Origin: UMGS1387 sp045540015
GTDB taxonomy: Bacteria; Bacillota; Clostridia; Oscillospirales; CAG-382
NCBI GenBank assembly: GCA_045540015.1
Contig: JAZQGP010000053.1
Span: 1-64,000 of the forward strand
Direction of reading: 5' to 3'
Length of the DNA: 64,000 nucleotides
The translations under genes and the position numbers were made by a program. Shown here piece by piece: positions 1-6,631 of this stretch. Under the pieces are notes generated by a model that was given only the letters and a program-made list of their open reading frames with translations, had not been told where the DNA came from and searched no databases. How positions within the stretch are numbered: position 1 is the stretch's first letter; the number at the start of each line of letters is the position of its first letter.

Positions 1-1
1 G

Positions 2-145
2 ATGCTGACGAACGGAGAGACCTATGCGAAGAGTGTTGAGCTTGGAGATTGGGACAGTGCCGAGAACTGGCGAGAGATCACAAAAGAGGAGTATGACGAG
101 CTACAGGCGCAGCTTGAGGAAGAAAGCGTGGGTGTTATGACATGA
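2..145 (+). CDS. Partial small phage protein, C-terminal end
   Basis: An open frame enters from the left edge and ends at 145. It reads as a short acidic polypeptide rich in Glu and Asp with a WDSAENWREITKEEYDEL segment, ending EEESVGVMT. The stop overlaps the ATG of the next gene (ATGA-type overlap), so the two are probably translationally coupled. The true start may lie outside the window, although an in-frame ATG is present at position 2. Small proteins of this kind commonly precede the holin genes of clostridial prophages; that role is inferred from position only. I do not recognise a named family. Confidence 0.55.
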   Translation: MLTNGETYAKSVELGDWDSAENWREITKEEYDELQAQLEEESVGVMT

Positions 146-435
146 ACGAAGCAGAGCACGACAGACTGACAAAGGTTGAGGACAGAGCAAAGTCCAACAC
201 GCACAGGATTGAAGCTATAGAAAAACGTCAGGCGGACACGGAAAAGCTTGTAACGTCGGTTGCTCTTATTGCGGAAAAGCAGAAGGACATGGAGGGCGAC
301 GTCAAGGAAATGAAGATTGACGTGAAAAAGCTGATTGAGAAGCCGGGCAAGCGTTGGGACGGAGTTGTGGACAAGGTGTTGTTTACGATAATCGGAGCTG
401 TCCTTGCGTACCTACTTGCGAAAGGTGGGCTTTAA
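142..435 (+). CDS. XhlA-like phage lysis accessory protein (coiled coil plus one TM helix)
   Basis: A 97-residue protein. Residues about 1-70 are charged and heptad-like, with many Glu, Lys and Asp (EHDRLTKVEDRAKSNTHRIE), suggesting a coiled coil. Residues about 77-95 form one hydrophobic C-terminal helix (VLFTIIGAVLAYLLA). This layout matches the haemolysin XhlA / phage holin-associated family, which anchors at the membrane and assists holin-driven lysis. It sits directly in front of two more small membrane proteins and the endolysin, which supports a lysis-module role. The start overlaps the upstream stop. Family identity is inferred from architecture and context, not from a diagnostic motif. 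Confidence 0.6.
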   Translation: MNEAEHDRLTKVEDRAKSNTHRIEAIEKRQADTEKLVTSVALIAEKQKDMEGDVKEMKIDVKKLIEKPGKRWDGVVDKVLFTIIGAVLAYLLAKGGL

Positions 436-780
436 ATGGAATTTTTAAAGGCGTTGTTTATGTACATAGGCTTTATGGTTTTATTTGCGGTGGTGCTGTA
501 TCTCATATATTTTGTGTTTTACAGAATATATGCAAAGCGCAAGAAGAAAAAGGCCGGAAAGTACGTAACGTACACGAAACGCTGGCTTACGTTCATACTC
601 ATAAACGGTGTGATATGGGTATATTTATCCTACGTTTTAGCGTTTATGGACAGGGTACAGATAGCGGAAACGTTATCGACACAGGCGGTAATATCCATTA
701 TTGCGACAATGATTGGGTATTTTGCAAAATCGGCGTTTGAGAAGAAGATTGGAAAGGAGTCGGAAGACTATGAAAATTAA
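436..780 (+). CDS. Small phage membrane protein, possible holin
   Basis: A 114-residue protein starting one base after the previous stop. It has a strong N-terminal hydrophobic segment (residues about 4-30), a lysine-rich loop (AKRKKKKAGK), a second hydrophobic helix around residues 52-70 and a weaker third one around 83-98, then a charged tail. Two or three helices with a basic loop fit a holin or antiholin in a lysis cassette. No specific family is recognised. Its last codons overlap a truncated copy of the next gene's beginning (770-826), so the region has been rearranged. Confidence 0.5.
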   Translation: MEFLKALFMYIGFMVLFAVVLYLIYFVFYRIYAKRKKKKAGKYVTYTKRWLTFILINGVIWVYLSYVLAFMDRVQIAETLSTQAVISIIATMIGYFAKSAFEKKIGKESEDYEN

Positions 781-826
781 CTGGAAACAGAAGCAGCGTG
801 ACGCTGCACCCGATATGGAGAATTGA
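770..826 (+). pseudogene. Duplicated start of the holin gene, truncated after 8 codons
   Basis: From the ATG at 770 the frame reads MKINWKQK, the same eight residues that begin the intact holin at 884, then diverges into QRDAAPDMEN and stops at 826. The two DNA copies differ at only two third-codon positions over 24 bases. Between them lie a small GCAGCG-TGA-CGCTGC hairpin and a larger hairpin (818-848). This looks like an insertion of about 90 bp at the holin start codon that left an imperfect direct duplication of the gene start. A short expressed peptide is possible but unlikely. Confidence 0.6.
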
Positions 827-848
827 AGTCTGAACAACTTCAATTCTC
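818..848 (-). repeat. Hairpin A repeat, copy 1
   Basis: A perfect inverted repeat with an 11-bp stem (GAGAATTGAAG / CTTCAATTCTC). Read on the minus strand its loop is TTGTTCAGA. The same loop recurs at 1451, 2107, 2203, 3264, 27359 and (minus strand) 45407, on stems of different sequence. Immediately on its 3' side in minus orientation is a second small hairpin, GCAGCG/CGCTGC around 791-805. Confidence 0.8.
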
Positions 849-883
849 GTAACATCTATAATGTAACAGAAAGGAAAAACAAA

Positions 884-1102
884 ATGAAGATTAACTGGAA
901 GCAGAAGCTTACATCAAGAAAGTTTTGGGCGGCGATAATTACATTCATTACAACGTTGCTTGTTGCGTTTGGAGTTCCCGATTTAACTATTGAACAGGTG
1001 GTTGCCGTGGTTACGGCGGGAAGTTCCATGATTGCGTACATAATCGGTGAGGGGCTTGTGGATGCCTCACGTGCAAAGAAAGAGAGTGACAACGAGAATT
1101 AG
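884..1102 (+). CDS. Phage holin, PF04531-like
   Basis: A 72-residue protein beginning MKINWKQKLTSRKFW, the typical start of Bacteriophage_holin (phage_holin_1) proteins. A hydrophobic helix (residues about 15-33) is followed by a short turn (GVPDLTIEQ) and a second helix (about 38-58), with a charged tail. Holins of this class form lesions in the cytoplasmic membrane that release the endolysin. The ATG follows an AAAGGAAA ribosome-binding site. The endolysin gene is the next gene downstream, about 420 bp away, which is unusually far for a lysis cassette; the gap is filled by repeat elements. Confidence 0.85.
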   Translation: MKINWKQKLTSRKFWAAIITFITTLLVAFGVPDLTIEQVVAVVTAGSSMIAYIIGEGLVDASRAKKESDNEN

Positions 1103-1187
1103 TGTTTGAGCAGTTTAGAGGCTAAAGTTTTCTGCCTGGCGGCAGGGGAGCTTAAACTGCGATTGCAGCTATATGCCTACCGGCGGT

Positions 1188-1374
1188 GTCTATTTTCTGT
1201 TCGCCCAGAAAATAGACGAAAAGATGCTCCGCTCAAAAGGTGGGATGGCTCGATTTGGAGTTATGTTATCGCAAAAACTTGAAGATTAAATACAAAATCC
1301 CGGTTTATCATTTCCAAATCTCCGCTGACTTCCCACCTTAGCCGCGGCGGCTTTACCGCCCTCATGGGCTGAGG
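1188..1374 (+). repeat. Large structured repeat element, copy 1
   Basis: This fills most of the 1103-1525 gap. It starts with a perfect 12-bp hairpin (1188-1199 with 1206-1217), followed by the conserved string CCGCTCAAAAGG. Nested stems come next: GGTGGGA (1239-1245) pairs with TCCCACC (1331-1337), and ATTTGGA (1253-1259) pairs with TCCAAAT (1313-1319). TGGCTCG lies between the two 5' arms. A GGCGG-CTTTA-CCGCC hairpin and a CCTC/GAGG hairpin close the element. A second copy with different but still complementary stems lies at 37157-37387. No ORF is supported here. Confidence 0.7.
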
Positions 1375-1440
1375 TTTATCAATATGGAAAACCGTGAAAT
1401 TTAAGTTGTTCAGATTTTGACATCGTAATAAAGCAAACAT

Positions 1441-1512
1441 GACATTGAAATTGTTTAGATTTCAATGTCACAAAGGAAAAGTTTTTTGCTTACTTTTTTT
1501 CAAAAAAGTAAG
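1441..1512 (+). repeat. Hairpin A plus hairpin B composite, copy 2
   Basis: Hairpin A has stem GACATTGAAA / TTTCAATGTC (1441-1450 with 1460-1469) and loop TTGTTTAGA. After a 19-nt spacer containing AAAAGTTTTTTG, hairpin B follows (CTTACTTTTTT / AAAAAAGTAAG, 1489-1512). The composite ends exactly where the endolysin ribosome-binding site begins (AGGAGG at 1513-1518). A copy in the opposite orientation with the same A-then-B order lies at 45359-45427. A decayed loop-only remnant (GTTGTTCAGA) lies around 1400-1413. Confidence 0.75.
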
Positions 1513-1525
1513 AGGAGGAATGAAG

Positions 1526-2086
1526 ATGATTTGTTGTTTTAAAGGCAAGTTCAGAGTCACAAGTCCGAGAGGATATCGGACTTTAAGTGGTATAAAGCAG
1601 TATCACGGTGGTATTGACCTTGTGGGAGTGGATGACACGAATATTTACTCGATTGCTGACGGTGTGATTGATGCGACACCGTATGAGGCGAACGGCTTCG
1701 GGTACTATGTGAGGATGCTTCTCTCTGACGGCAGGAGAATTTACTACGGACATATGGCAAAAGGCAGCATTTGTGTAAAGCCCGGGCAGAAAGTCTGCAA
1801 AGGCGACAAGCTTGGCGTTATGGGCTCGACCGGAGCTTCGACAGGTGCGCACTGTCACATTGAGTTAAGGCCAAAAGGAACGTCAAAGGAAAGTCTTGAC
1901 ATTGCCGAGTTTACGGGTATTCCGAATAAGGTTGGGGTGTATGAGTATATTCCTGAAATGGATATGGCAGGCTTTGCGGAAAAGATACAGAAAAAGTGTG
2001 AGCTTGAGAAGCAGACTATGGACTATCTTGCAAAGTACAAGTATGCAGAGGACCTTTTCAGAAAGTTATGGAAGGCAATGGAATGA
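1526..2086 (+). CDS. Phage endolysin, M23 family zinc metallopeptidase
   Basis: A 186-residue protein with a LytM/M23 domain over residues about 1-125. All expected zinc and catalytic positions are visible: H27 and D31 in YHGGID, H76 in YYGHMA, and H109/H111 in HCHIEL. It should cleave peptide cross-bridges of peptidoglycan to end the phage cycle. The C-terminal 50 residues are a charged helical tail (EKIQKKCELEKQ...LFRKLWKAME), possibly cell-wall or oligomer binding. I chose the ATG at 1526 because AGGAGG at 1513-1518 is correctly spaced; the longer frame back to 1439 runs through hairpin repeats. Hairpin repeats begin 9 bp after the stop. Confidence 0.88.
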   Translation: MICCFKGKFRVTSPRGYRTLSGIKQYHGGIDLVGVDDTNIYSIADGVIDATPYEANGFGYYVRMLLSDGRRIYYGHMAKGSICVKPGQKVCKGDKLGVMGSTGASTGAHCHIELRPKGTSKESLDIAEFTGIPNKVGVYEYIPEMDMAGFAEKIQKKCELEKQTMDYLAKYKYAEDLFRKLWKAME

Positions 2087-2094
2087 TGCAAAAA

Positions 2095-2165
2095 CTGAAA
2101 TTGAAGTTGTTTAGACTTCAATTTCAGAAAGAAACACACGCAGTGTGTGGGAAGCTATGGAGTGA
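2095..2165 (+). repeat. Hairpin A plus small hairpin, copy 3 (tandem unit 1)
   Basis: Stem CTGAAATTGAAG / CTTCAATTTCAG (2095-2106 with 2116-2127) has loop TTGTTTAGA. It is followed by a CACAC-GCA-GTGTG mini-hairpin and a GGAAGCTATGGAGTGAAA tail that resembles the last codons of the endolysin gene just upstream. A second unit with the same order follows 96 bp later. Confidence 0.8.
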
Positions 2166-2190
2166 AATCAATATTATATTTGGGCGGAAT

Positions 2191-2263
2191 CCGAAAACGA
2201 GGTTGTTCAGACCTCGTTTTTCGGCAAGGAACACACGCAGTGTGCGGAGGGCGATGGAGTGAA
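2191..2263 (+). repeat. Hairpin A plus small hairpin, copy 4 (tandem unit 2)
   Basis: Stem CCGAAAACGAGG / CCTCGTTTTTCGG (one bulged base) has loop TTGTTCAGA. It is followed by the same CACAC-GCA-GTGTG mini-hairpin and a GCGATGGAGTGAAA tail. The stem shares almost no sequence with unit 1 yet still pairs, while the loop is kept. Confidence 0.8.
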
Positions 2264-2266
2264 AAT

Positions 2267-2527
2267 CTAAATTTCATTTGATTTACAGAAAAAATAATCA
2301 AGGAAAAATCCTCCTCCTACGACCATCAGAAGAGATAAAAGCAGATATTCTACGGCTTCTGAGAGAGAAGTGAGGAATATGTATCTGTCTGCGCCGACAA
2401 GGGGGCTTGTGGTTATGCTAAGCAAAAGAATGGCACTTGAACATAGCACGAGCATGAGTCCGATTACCGTAAAATGAAGAGGAATTTTTCTTTTGTCGGG
2501 AAGCTTGAGTGAAAAAACTTTTTTCAT
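2267..2527 (-). CDS. Small membrane protein of unknown function
   Basis: An 86-residue protein with a basic N-terminus (MKKVFSLKLPDKRK), a hydrophobic helix at about 18-40, a short loop and a long hydrophobic stretch at about 57-82, so two or three transmembrane segments. I placed the start at 2527 because AAGGAG lies 6-7 bases upstream on the minus strand; a frame seven codons longer would overlap that site. It is transcribed divergently from nrdR. No family is recognised. It lies between the prophage remnant and the housekeeping genes, so it could belong to either. Confidence 0.6.
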   Translation of the reverse strand: MKKVFSLKLPDKRKIPLHFTVIGLMLVLCSSAILLLSITTSPLVGADRYIFLTSLSEAVEYLLLSLLMVVGGGFFLDYFFCKSNEI

Positions 2528-2576
2528 GATAATCTCCTTTTTTATCAATTATTTGCGTGGGAATTTGTGAAAGCAC

Positions 2577-2605
2577 TTGCAAAATTTCGTAAAACATGGT
2601 AAAAT
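2577..2605 (+). promoter_or_regulatory. Promoter for nrdR
   Basis: TTGCAA at 2577-2582, 17-bp spacer, TAAAAT at 2600-2605, preceded by TGG (extended -10). It lies 53 bp ahead of the nrdR start. Confidence 0.55.
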
Positions 2606-2657
2606 ATACAAAAAGCTATCCATGGCGTTCAGCGCAACTACGAAAGGACGTGTTTTT

Positions 2658-3122
2658 ATGAAGTGTCCGGCATGCGGACATCCCGAAAGCAAGGTGCTTG
2701 ATTCAAGACCCGCAAACGAGGGGGCAAGTATCAGAAGACGAAGAGAGTGTTTAGGATGTCAGAAGAGATTTACGACCTTTGAAACGGTTGAAAACATTTC
2801 ATTTATGGTTGTAAAAAAGGACAGAACAAGAGAGAGCTTTGACAGGATGAAGATACGCAGCAGTATTGTCAGGGCTTGTGAAAAACGTACTGTTACAATG
2901 GCACAGATTGAAAATGCGGTGACGGAAATAGAGCAGTTGCTCATGCAGAGCATGAAGAATGAGGTGACGACTACCGAAATAGGTGAGCTTGTTATGCAAA
3001 AACTCAAGGAGCTTGACGAGGTTGCGTACATCCGATTTGCATCGGTTTACCGTCAGTTCAAGGACATTACAACCTTCCGCGACGAGCTTAATAAGCTTCT
3101 CGGAGATAGCACATCGCTTTAA
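2658..3122 (+). CDS. nrdR: Transcriptional repressor NrdR
   Basis: A 154-residue protein. A zinc ribbon is visible at the N-terminus (C3, C6, C31, C34), followed by an ATP-cone domain (FMVVKKDRTRESFDRMKI onwards), the standard NrdR arrangement and length. NrdR senses ATP/dATP and represses ribonucleotide reductase genes. The ATG at 2658 has the ribosome-binding site AAAGGA 10 bases upstream; the longer frame from 2577 would include the promoter. It is monocistronic here, with its own promoter and a hairpin terminator at 3136-3163. No nrd operon is in the window. Confidence 0.95.
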   Translation: MKCPACGHPESKVLDSRPANEGASIRRRRECLGCQKRFTTFETVENISFMVVKKDRTRESFDRMKIRSSIVRACEKRTVTMAQIENAVTEIEQLLMQSMKNEVTTTEIGELVMQKLKELDEVAYIRFASVYRQFKDITTFRDELNKLLGDSTSL

Positions 3123-3135
3123 ATAATGCAAAAAT

Positions 3136-3168
3136 AAGGGAACGGCAGTGAAGTCGTTCCCTTGTTGC
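3136..3168 (+). terminator. Terminator after nrdR
   Basis: A 9-bp stem, AAGGGAACG / CGTTCCCTT, starting 14 bp after the nrdR stop; the tail is only weakly T-rich (TTGTTG). Confidence 0.5.
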
Positions 3169-3172
3169 GTTA

Positions 3173-3210
3173 TAGGAAATTAGGAATTAGAAATGAGAAA
3201 TGAGGAATTT
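3173..3210. repeat. Short purine-rich direct repeat (GGAATTAG / AATGAGGAA type)
   Basis: Repeated units of ATTAGGAAT and AATGAGGAA in direct orientation. Similar sequence occurs at 42063-42092 next to the secA stop. Function unknown; probably a simple dispersed repeat. Confidence 0.45.
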
Positions 3211-3251
3211 AATTTGTTTGGAATTTAATGTAAAATATAACGAGGCGGAAT

Positions 3252-3284
3252 GTGAAATTGATGTTGTTTAAACATCAATTTCAC
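3252..3284 (+). repeat. Hairpin A repeat, copy 5
   Basis: Stem GTGAAATTGATG / CATCAATTTCAC with loop TTGTTTAAA. It ends 3 bp from the stop codon of the minus-strand gene that follows. The full 33-bp sequence is identical to the copy at 45395-45427, which is in the opposite orientation 42 kb away. Confidence 0.8.
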
Positions 3285-3287
3285 CAA

Positions 3288-4967
3288 TCAAAAATCTTCG
3301 CCGAGTTTGATGCCGTATCTGCAGGGGCTTGTCGGGTCGATGAATACGCCGCCGATGTTGATGGCAAAGCCTGTCATGGAAAGATTGGTTCCAGATTCGT
3401 TACAAGCAAAGCCTGTAGCACCTGCTTTTGCGATTACGGAATCTTTTTCAACGGTCTGACCGACGGTAACACTGATTTCGGAAAGGTTTTCGTAGAATGA
3501 GAATACTCCGCTTCCGTGGTCGATTATGACGGTAAGACCTGTGAAGGTGAGGTTTTCAGCAAAAACAACCTTGCCGTTGTTGGCTGCTTTGATGTCTTGC
3601 CCTGCTGTTGCTGCAAGGGCCATTGAATGGCTTGTGTAGGTAGTGGTGTAAAGACTCTTGACGTCACGCAGCATTCCGTAGCTTGCACCGCCGGAAACTG
3701 TCTTTGATGAGCCCGTGGGATAAACAAATTTGTCGGTCCAATATCTGTCATTGTCGCTGACGGAGGTAATTTCCTTGACTTTGTTTTCCCATTCTGCAAG
3801 ACCGTCGCTTGTAAAGGCGCTTTGAAGATTCTGGTCGGTTACTATTACTATCTGACTTCCGGGGACGTTTTGAGCATCTTTTAAAGAAACCTCAACGGTT
3901 GTGCTGTGACCGTCGCTTGTGGTGTAGGTTATGCTGTGCTTGCCGTTTTCAGCACCAAAGGGAAGAGGAATAAATGCATATTTTACAGGGTCGGTAGCTT
4001 TACCGAAAACACTTGCCGTTTCGGGTATTCCGAGATCTGTAGAAACGGAAAGTGTTTCACCGTCATTGAAGTCTGTGATGCGAAGAACGGTAAAGTCGCC
4101 TTTGGGAAGTGCACGGTTGTCAACAACGGTGTAGGTGGGAGCGATATCGTATAGGAAATCAAGATTGTATGTAAGAGTGCCGTGATAATCTGCCCCGTCA
4201 ATTTCGTACCATTGTGCGGTTATTGTCATTGAAAGCTTTGTGTCGGAGGTGTAGCTCAGAGCCATTGAAAGGTTTTCAAATACATCGTCAAACACCTTCT
4301 GACCGTTTGCCGAAAGCACAACCTTGACCTCATCTGGCTGTTTGTCAAATGACAGCATACCGGGATTTGTGCTGTTATATTTTATTACGGGATTTTCCGC
4401 AGGCTTGTCACTCGAAATGTTTTCGGTTGCTCCCTGGAGGTTTTTGTAGGTCCAGGTGTAGGTTGAGGGTGTGAGAGTAACGGGGTTGGAAGAATAGGTG
4501 TAGGTCGCAACGGGAAGCAGGCTTGCATGGTTTACTCCGGAGAACTCCGGTCTTTCAAGAAGAGCGGATGCTGTTTCGGGAGCCATCATGTAATACTTGC
4601 CGCTGCTTGTGGTGAAAATACAGTCGGAGGCATCCTCAAGCATGTAGAGCTTATAGGATACAACAGAACCGTCTGCTTCGGTAAAGGTTATTTCATACGG
4701 AGTTTCGGCATCCAGGTCGCGGAATTCCCCGGTGATTTCAACAGCACCGTTTGACAGTGCCGAATATGAGCCGAAGATTTCCTCATCGTTGTATGTGGTT
4801 GTTGTCCCGTTGTAGGTTACAGTAAGGCTTTTAACGGCTTCTCCGGACACCTCATTCGGGTCAACATGCGATGCAAAGATAATTGCGAGTACAAGCGGGA
4901 TAAACAAAAGCAGGCATACGCCTATGCGTGCCGAGGTGTTTTTTGTAAAGAACGAGTTGTTATTCAA
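3288..4967 (-). CDS. Membrane-anchored protein with degenerate LytM (M23-like) domain
   Basis: About 559 residues: a short cytoplasmic tail, one transmembrane helix (VCLLLFIPLVLAIIFA), a long extracellular beta-rich region and a C-terminal LytM-like domain (about the last 110 residues). The fold signature is clear (GQDIKAANNGKVVFAEN, GLTVIIDHGSGVFSFYENL, VGQTVEKDSVIAKAGATG), but the zinc ligands are not. The H-x3-D site reads HSMALAA and the HxH site is replaced by SMTGFAI. It is therefore probably an inactive LytM scaffold, in the manner of SpoIIQ or EnvC. Candidate starts are TTG 5006, ATG 4976 and TTG 4967; only 4967 has a well-spaced AAAGG, and the promoter position also favours a late start. 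Confidence 0.75.
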   Translation of the reverse strand: MNNNSFFTKNTSARIGVCLLLFIPLVLAIIFASHVDPNEVSGEAVKSLTVTYNGTTTTYNDEEIFGSYSALSNGAVEITGEFRDLDAETPYEITFTEADGSVVSYKLYMLEDASDCIFTTSSGKYYMMAPETASALLERPEFSGVNHASLLPVATYTYSSNPVTLTPSTYTWTYKNLQGATENISSDKPAENPVIKYNSTNPGMLSFDKQPDEVKVVLSANGQKVFDDVFENLSMALSYTSDTKLSMTITAQWYEIDGADYHGTLTYNLDFLYDIAPTYTVVDNRALPKGDFTVLRITDFNDGETLSVSTDLGIPETASVFGKATDPVKYAFIPLPFGAENGKHSITYTTSDGHSTTVEVSLKDAQNVPGSQIVIVTDQNLQSAFTSDGLAEWENKVKEITSVSDNDRYWTDKFVYPTGSSKTVSGGASYGMLRDVKSLYTTTYTSHSMALAATAGQDIKAANNGKVVFAENLTFTGLTVIIDHGSGVFSFYENLSEISVTVGQTVEKDSVIAKAGATGFACNESGTNLSMTGFAINIGGVFIDPTSPCRYGIKLGEDF

Positions 4968-5021
4968 GACAAACATCCTTTCTGAAACTGACTTTGTGAA
5001 TTGCAAAATTACTCTGCATAC

Positions 5022-5051
5022 ATTGTATCATAAAAGAGCAGGTTTCGTCAA
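5022..5051 (-). promoter_or_regulatory. Promoter for the LytM-like gene
   Basis: On the minus strand, TTGACG (5046-5051), 18-bp spacer ending TGA, TACAAT (5022-5027). Transcription would begin near 5015. Confidence 0.55.
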
Positions 5052-5182
5052 GATGTTTTTTGTTCCAACAAAGTATGACCGGAAAAGGATTAAAAGGCGC
5101 GGAAAAAAGTTTTAAATGAGTTTTTTGAAACAATTTTTATAAAATATTTAAAGTTTGTTATAAGCAAAAAACGATAAGTCTA

Positions 5183-5211
5183 TTGATTTTATAGAAAATA
5201 AATGGTATAAT
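5183..5211 (+). promoter_or_regulatory. Promoter for the cvpA-like/pgsA/clpE run
   Basis: TTGATT at 5183-5188, 17-bp spacer, perfect TATAAT at 5206-5211 preceded by TGG (extended -10). Confidence 0.65.
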
Positions 5212-5264
5212 ACCCTGTAATACATAATAAGGGGTTTTATACCTAAATATAAAAAGGGATGCAT

Positions 5265-6011
5265 ATGTGGATTGCACTTGATCTAATAACTGCGGCACTG
5301 CTGATTTTTTCCGTGGTGAGCGGCTATAAAAAAGGTTTTATAAAAACAGCCTTCGGGCTTGGAATACTTGTGGCTTCACTTATAATTTCCTGCTCACTTT
5401 CGGGAGCAGTCAGCAAATACGTCCGTACGACAAAGCAATATGTTTCTTTTACCACGGCTGTGAAGGAAAACTTTGTGCAGAGCTTTGAAGCTGAAGAAGC
5501 GGAAAGTGACACAAAGGATTCTTCGGAGAACAGTGAACCGACTGATGACGGAGAAAAAGAATTTTCCGACATTTCTGAAACACTTTCAAAGATTGGAATA
5601 GAGCTTGATTTTGAAGATATAAACAAAGCTTACAACGAGCGAGTTGAAAGCGGCGTCCAGAGTGCGGCAGAGGCGCTTGACGAAGTGGTTGTTCAGCCGA
5701 TAGCCAAAATGCTCTGCGATGCACTTTGTTTTGTGGTTGTGTTTCTTGTGTCGGTGCTTGTACTGCACATTCTGATGTTGCTTCTTGAGCTTGTATTCAA
5801 GCTTCCGCTTTTAAAGGGAATGAATAAGTTCAGCGGCGCACTTTTCGGCGTGCTTTTCGGTGTTTTAAAGGTGTTTGCTTTCTGTACGGTGTTTCAGATT
5901 ATTCTGCCGTATATTAAAAACGCAGAAATCGGCATAACGCTTGATATTGCTGAGAAAACACATATTTATTCGTTTTTTCTTGACCTTAATCCCTTGAAAT
6001 TTCTTTATTGA
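5265..6011 (+). CDS. CvpA family membrane protein
   Basis: A 248-residue protein with hydrophobic helices at about 1-20 and 30-45, then a charged acidic insertion (residues about 70-105, rich in E, D and S), and two or three further helices in the C-terminal half. The opening (IALDLITAALLIFSVVSGYKKGFIKTAFGLG) is the usual CvpA/colicin V production signature, D-x-G-x-x-K-G-F. CvpA proteins are inner-membrane proteins linked to envelope homeostasis; the molecular role is unclear. Start 5265 was preferred over 5259 because AAAAAGGG is better spaced. It is followed closely by pgsA. Confidence 0.8.
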   Translation: MWIALDLITAALLIFSVVSGYKKGFIKTAFGLGILVASLIISCSLSGAVSKYVRTTKQYVSFTTAVKENFVQSFEAEEAESDTKDSSENSEPTDDGEKEFSDISETLSKIGIELDFEDINKAYNERVESGVQSAAEALDEVVVQPIAKMLCDALCFVVVFLVSVLVLHILMLLLELVFKLPLLKGMNKFSGALFGVLFGVLKVFAFCTVFQIILPYIKNAEIGITLDIAEKTHIYSFFLDLNPLKFLY

Positions 6012-6040
6012 TTTTTAGAAAAAGTGCTTTTGGAGGAAAT

Positions 6041-6601
6041 ATGAAAAAGACTGACATTCCGAATTTACTTTCCGTAATAAGAATACTGCTTGTACCTGTA
6101 TTTGTTTATCTTTACATAAAGGGATACAGAGCTTATGCAATAGGAGTGTTTATAACAGCAGGACTTACCGATGTTATCGACGGATTCATTGCAAGAAAAT
6201 ACAACTGCATATCCGACCTTGGCAAAATACTTGATCCGCTTGCAGACAAATTGCTGCAGCTCTCGGCATTTTTGTGCCTTTATCAGTCAAAGCTTGTCCC
6301 GATGTGGATGCCGATAGCGTATTTTTCAAAGGAGCTGTTAACGGCTCTCGGAGCTGCATTGGTATTCAGAAGAAAGAAGCTTGTTGTAAAGAGCAATGTT
6401 TTCGGAAAGCTTGCAACAGTGCTTGTTTTTGCGGCGGTATGTGTAATTGCGGTATTTGGAGAGAATATGCCGCAGAGCACAGTTAATATTATATGTATAT
6501 GTGTATGCGCTTACTTTATTTTTTCGTGTGTTATGTATGCTTTTACGGAAGTCAAGAGCATGCTTTATGGAAAGAGCGAAAAGGCAAGTGAAATTCAGTA
6601 A
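6041..6601 (+). CDS. pgsA: CDP-alcohol phosphatidyltransferase (phosphatidylglycerophosphate synthase)
   Basis: A 186-residue integral membrane enzyme with the CDP-alcohol phosphotransferase signature D-G-x2-A-R-x8-G-x3-D-x3-D seen as DGFIARKYNCISDLGKILDP. It transfers phosphatidyl from CDP-diacylglycerol to glycerol-3-phosphate, the committed step to phosphatidylglycerol. Four to five hydrophobic helices surround the motif. The start at 6041 follows GGAGGAA; an upstream in-frame start at 6008 lacks a site. It lies between the CvpA-like gene and the Clp ATPase, probably in one transcript. Confidence 0.9.
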   Translation: MKKTDIPNLLSVIRILLVPVFVYLYIKGYRAYAIGVFITAGLTDVIDGFIARKYNCISDLGKILDPLADKLLQLSAFLCLYQSKLVPMWMPIAYFSKELLTALGAALVFRRKKLVVKSNVFGKLATVLVFAAVCVIAVFGENMPQSTVNIICICVCAYFIFSCVMYAFTEVKSMLYGKSEKASEIQ

Positions 6602-6631
6602 AAACTATTATCAGATTACAGTGAGGAACCA

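Noticed and set aside
1439..2262. Small peptides sharing KLxLFR/K-x-QF encoded by hairpin A copies
   Set aside because: The pattern arises because the conserved loop TTGTTYARA reads Leu-Phe-Arg/Lys; copies occur in both orientations, often without start codon or ribosome-binding site, and the stems vary to keep pairing and not protein sequence.
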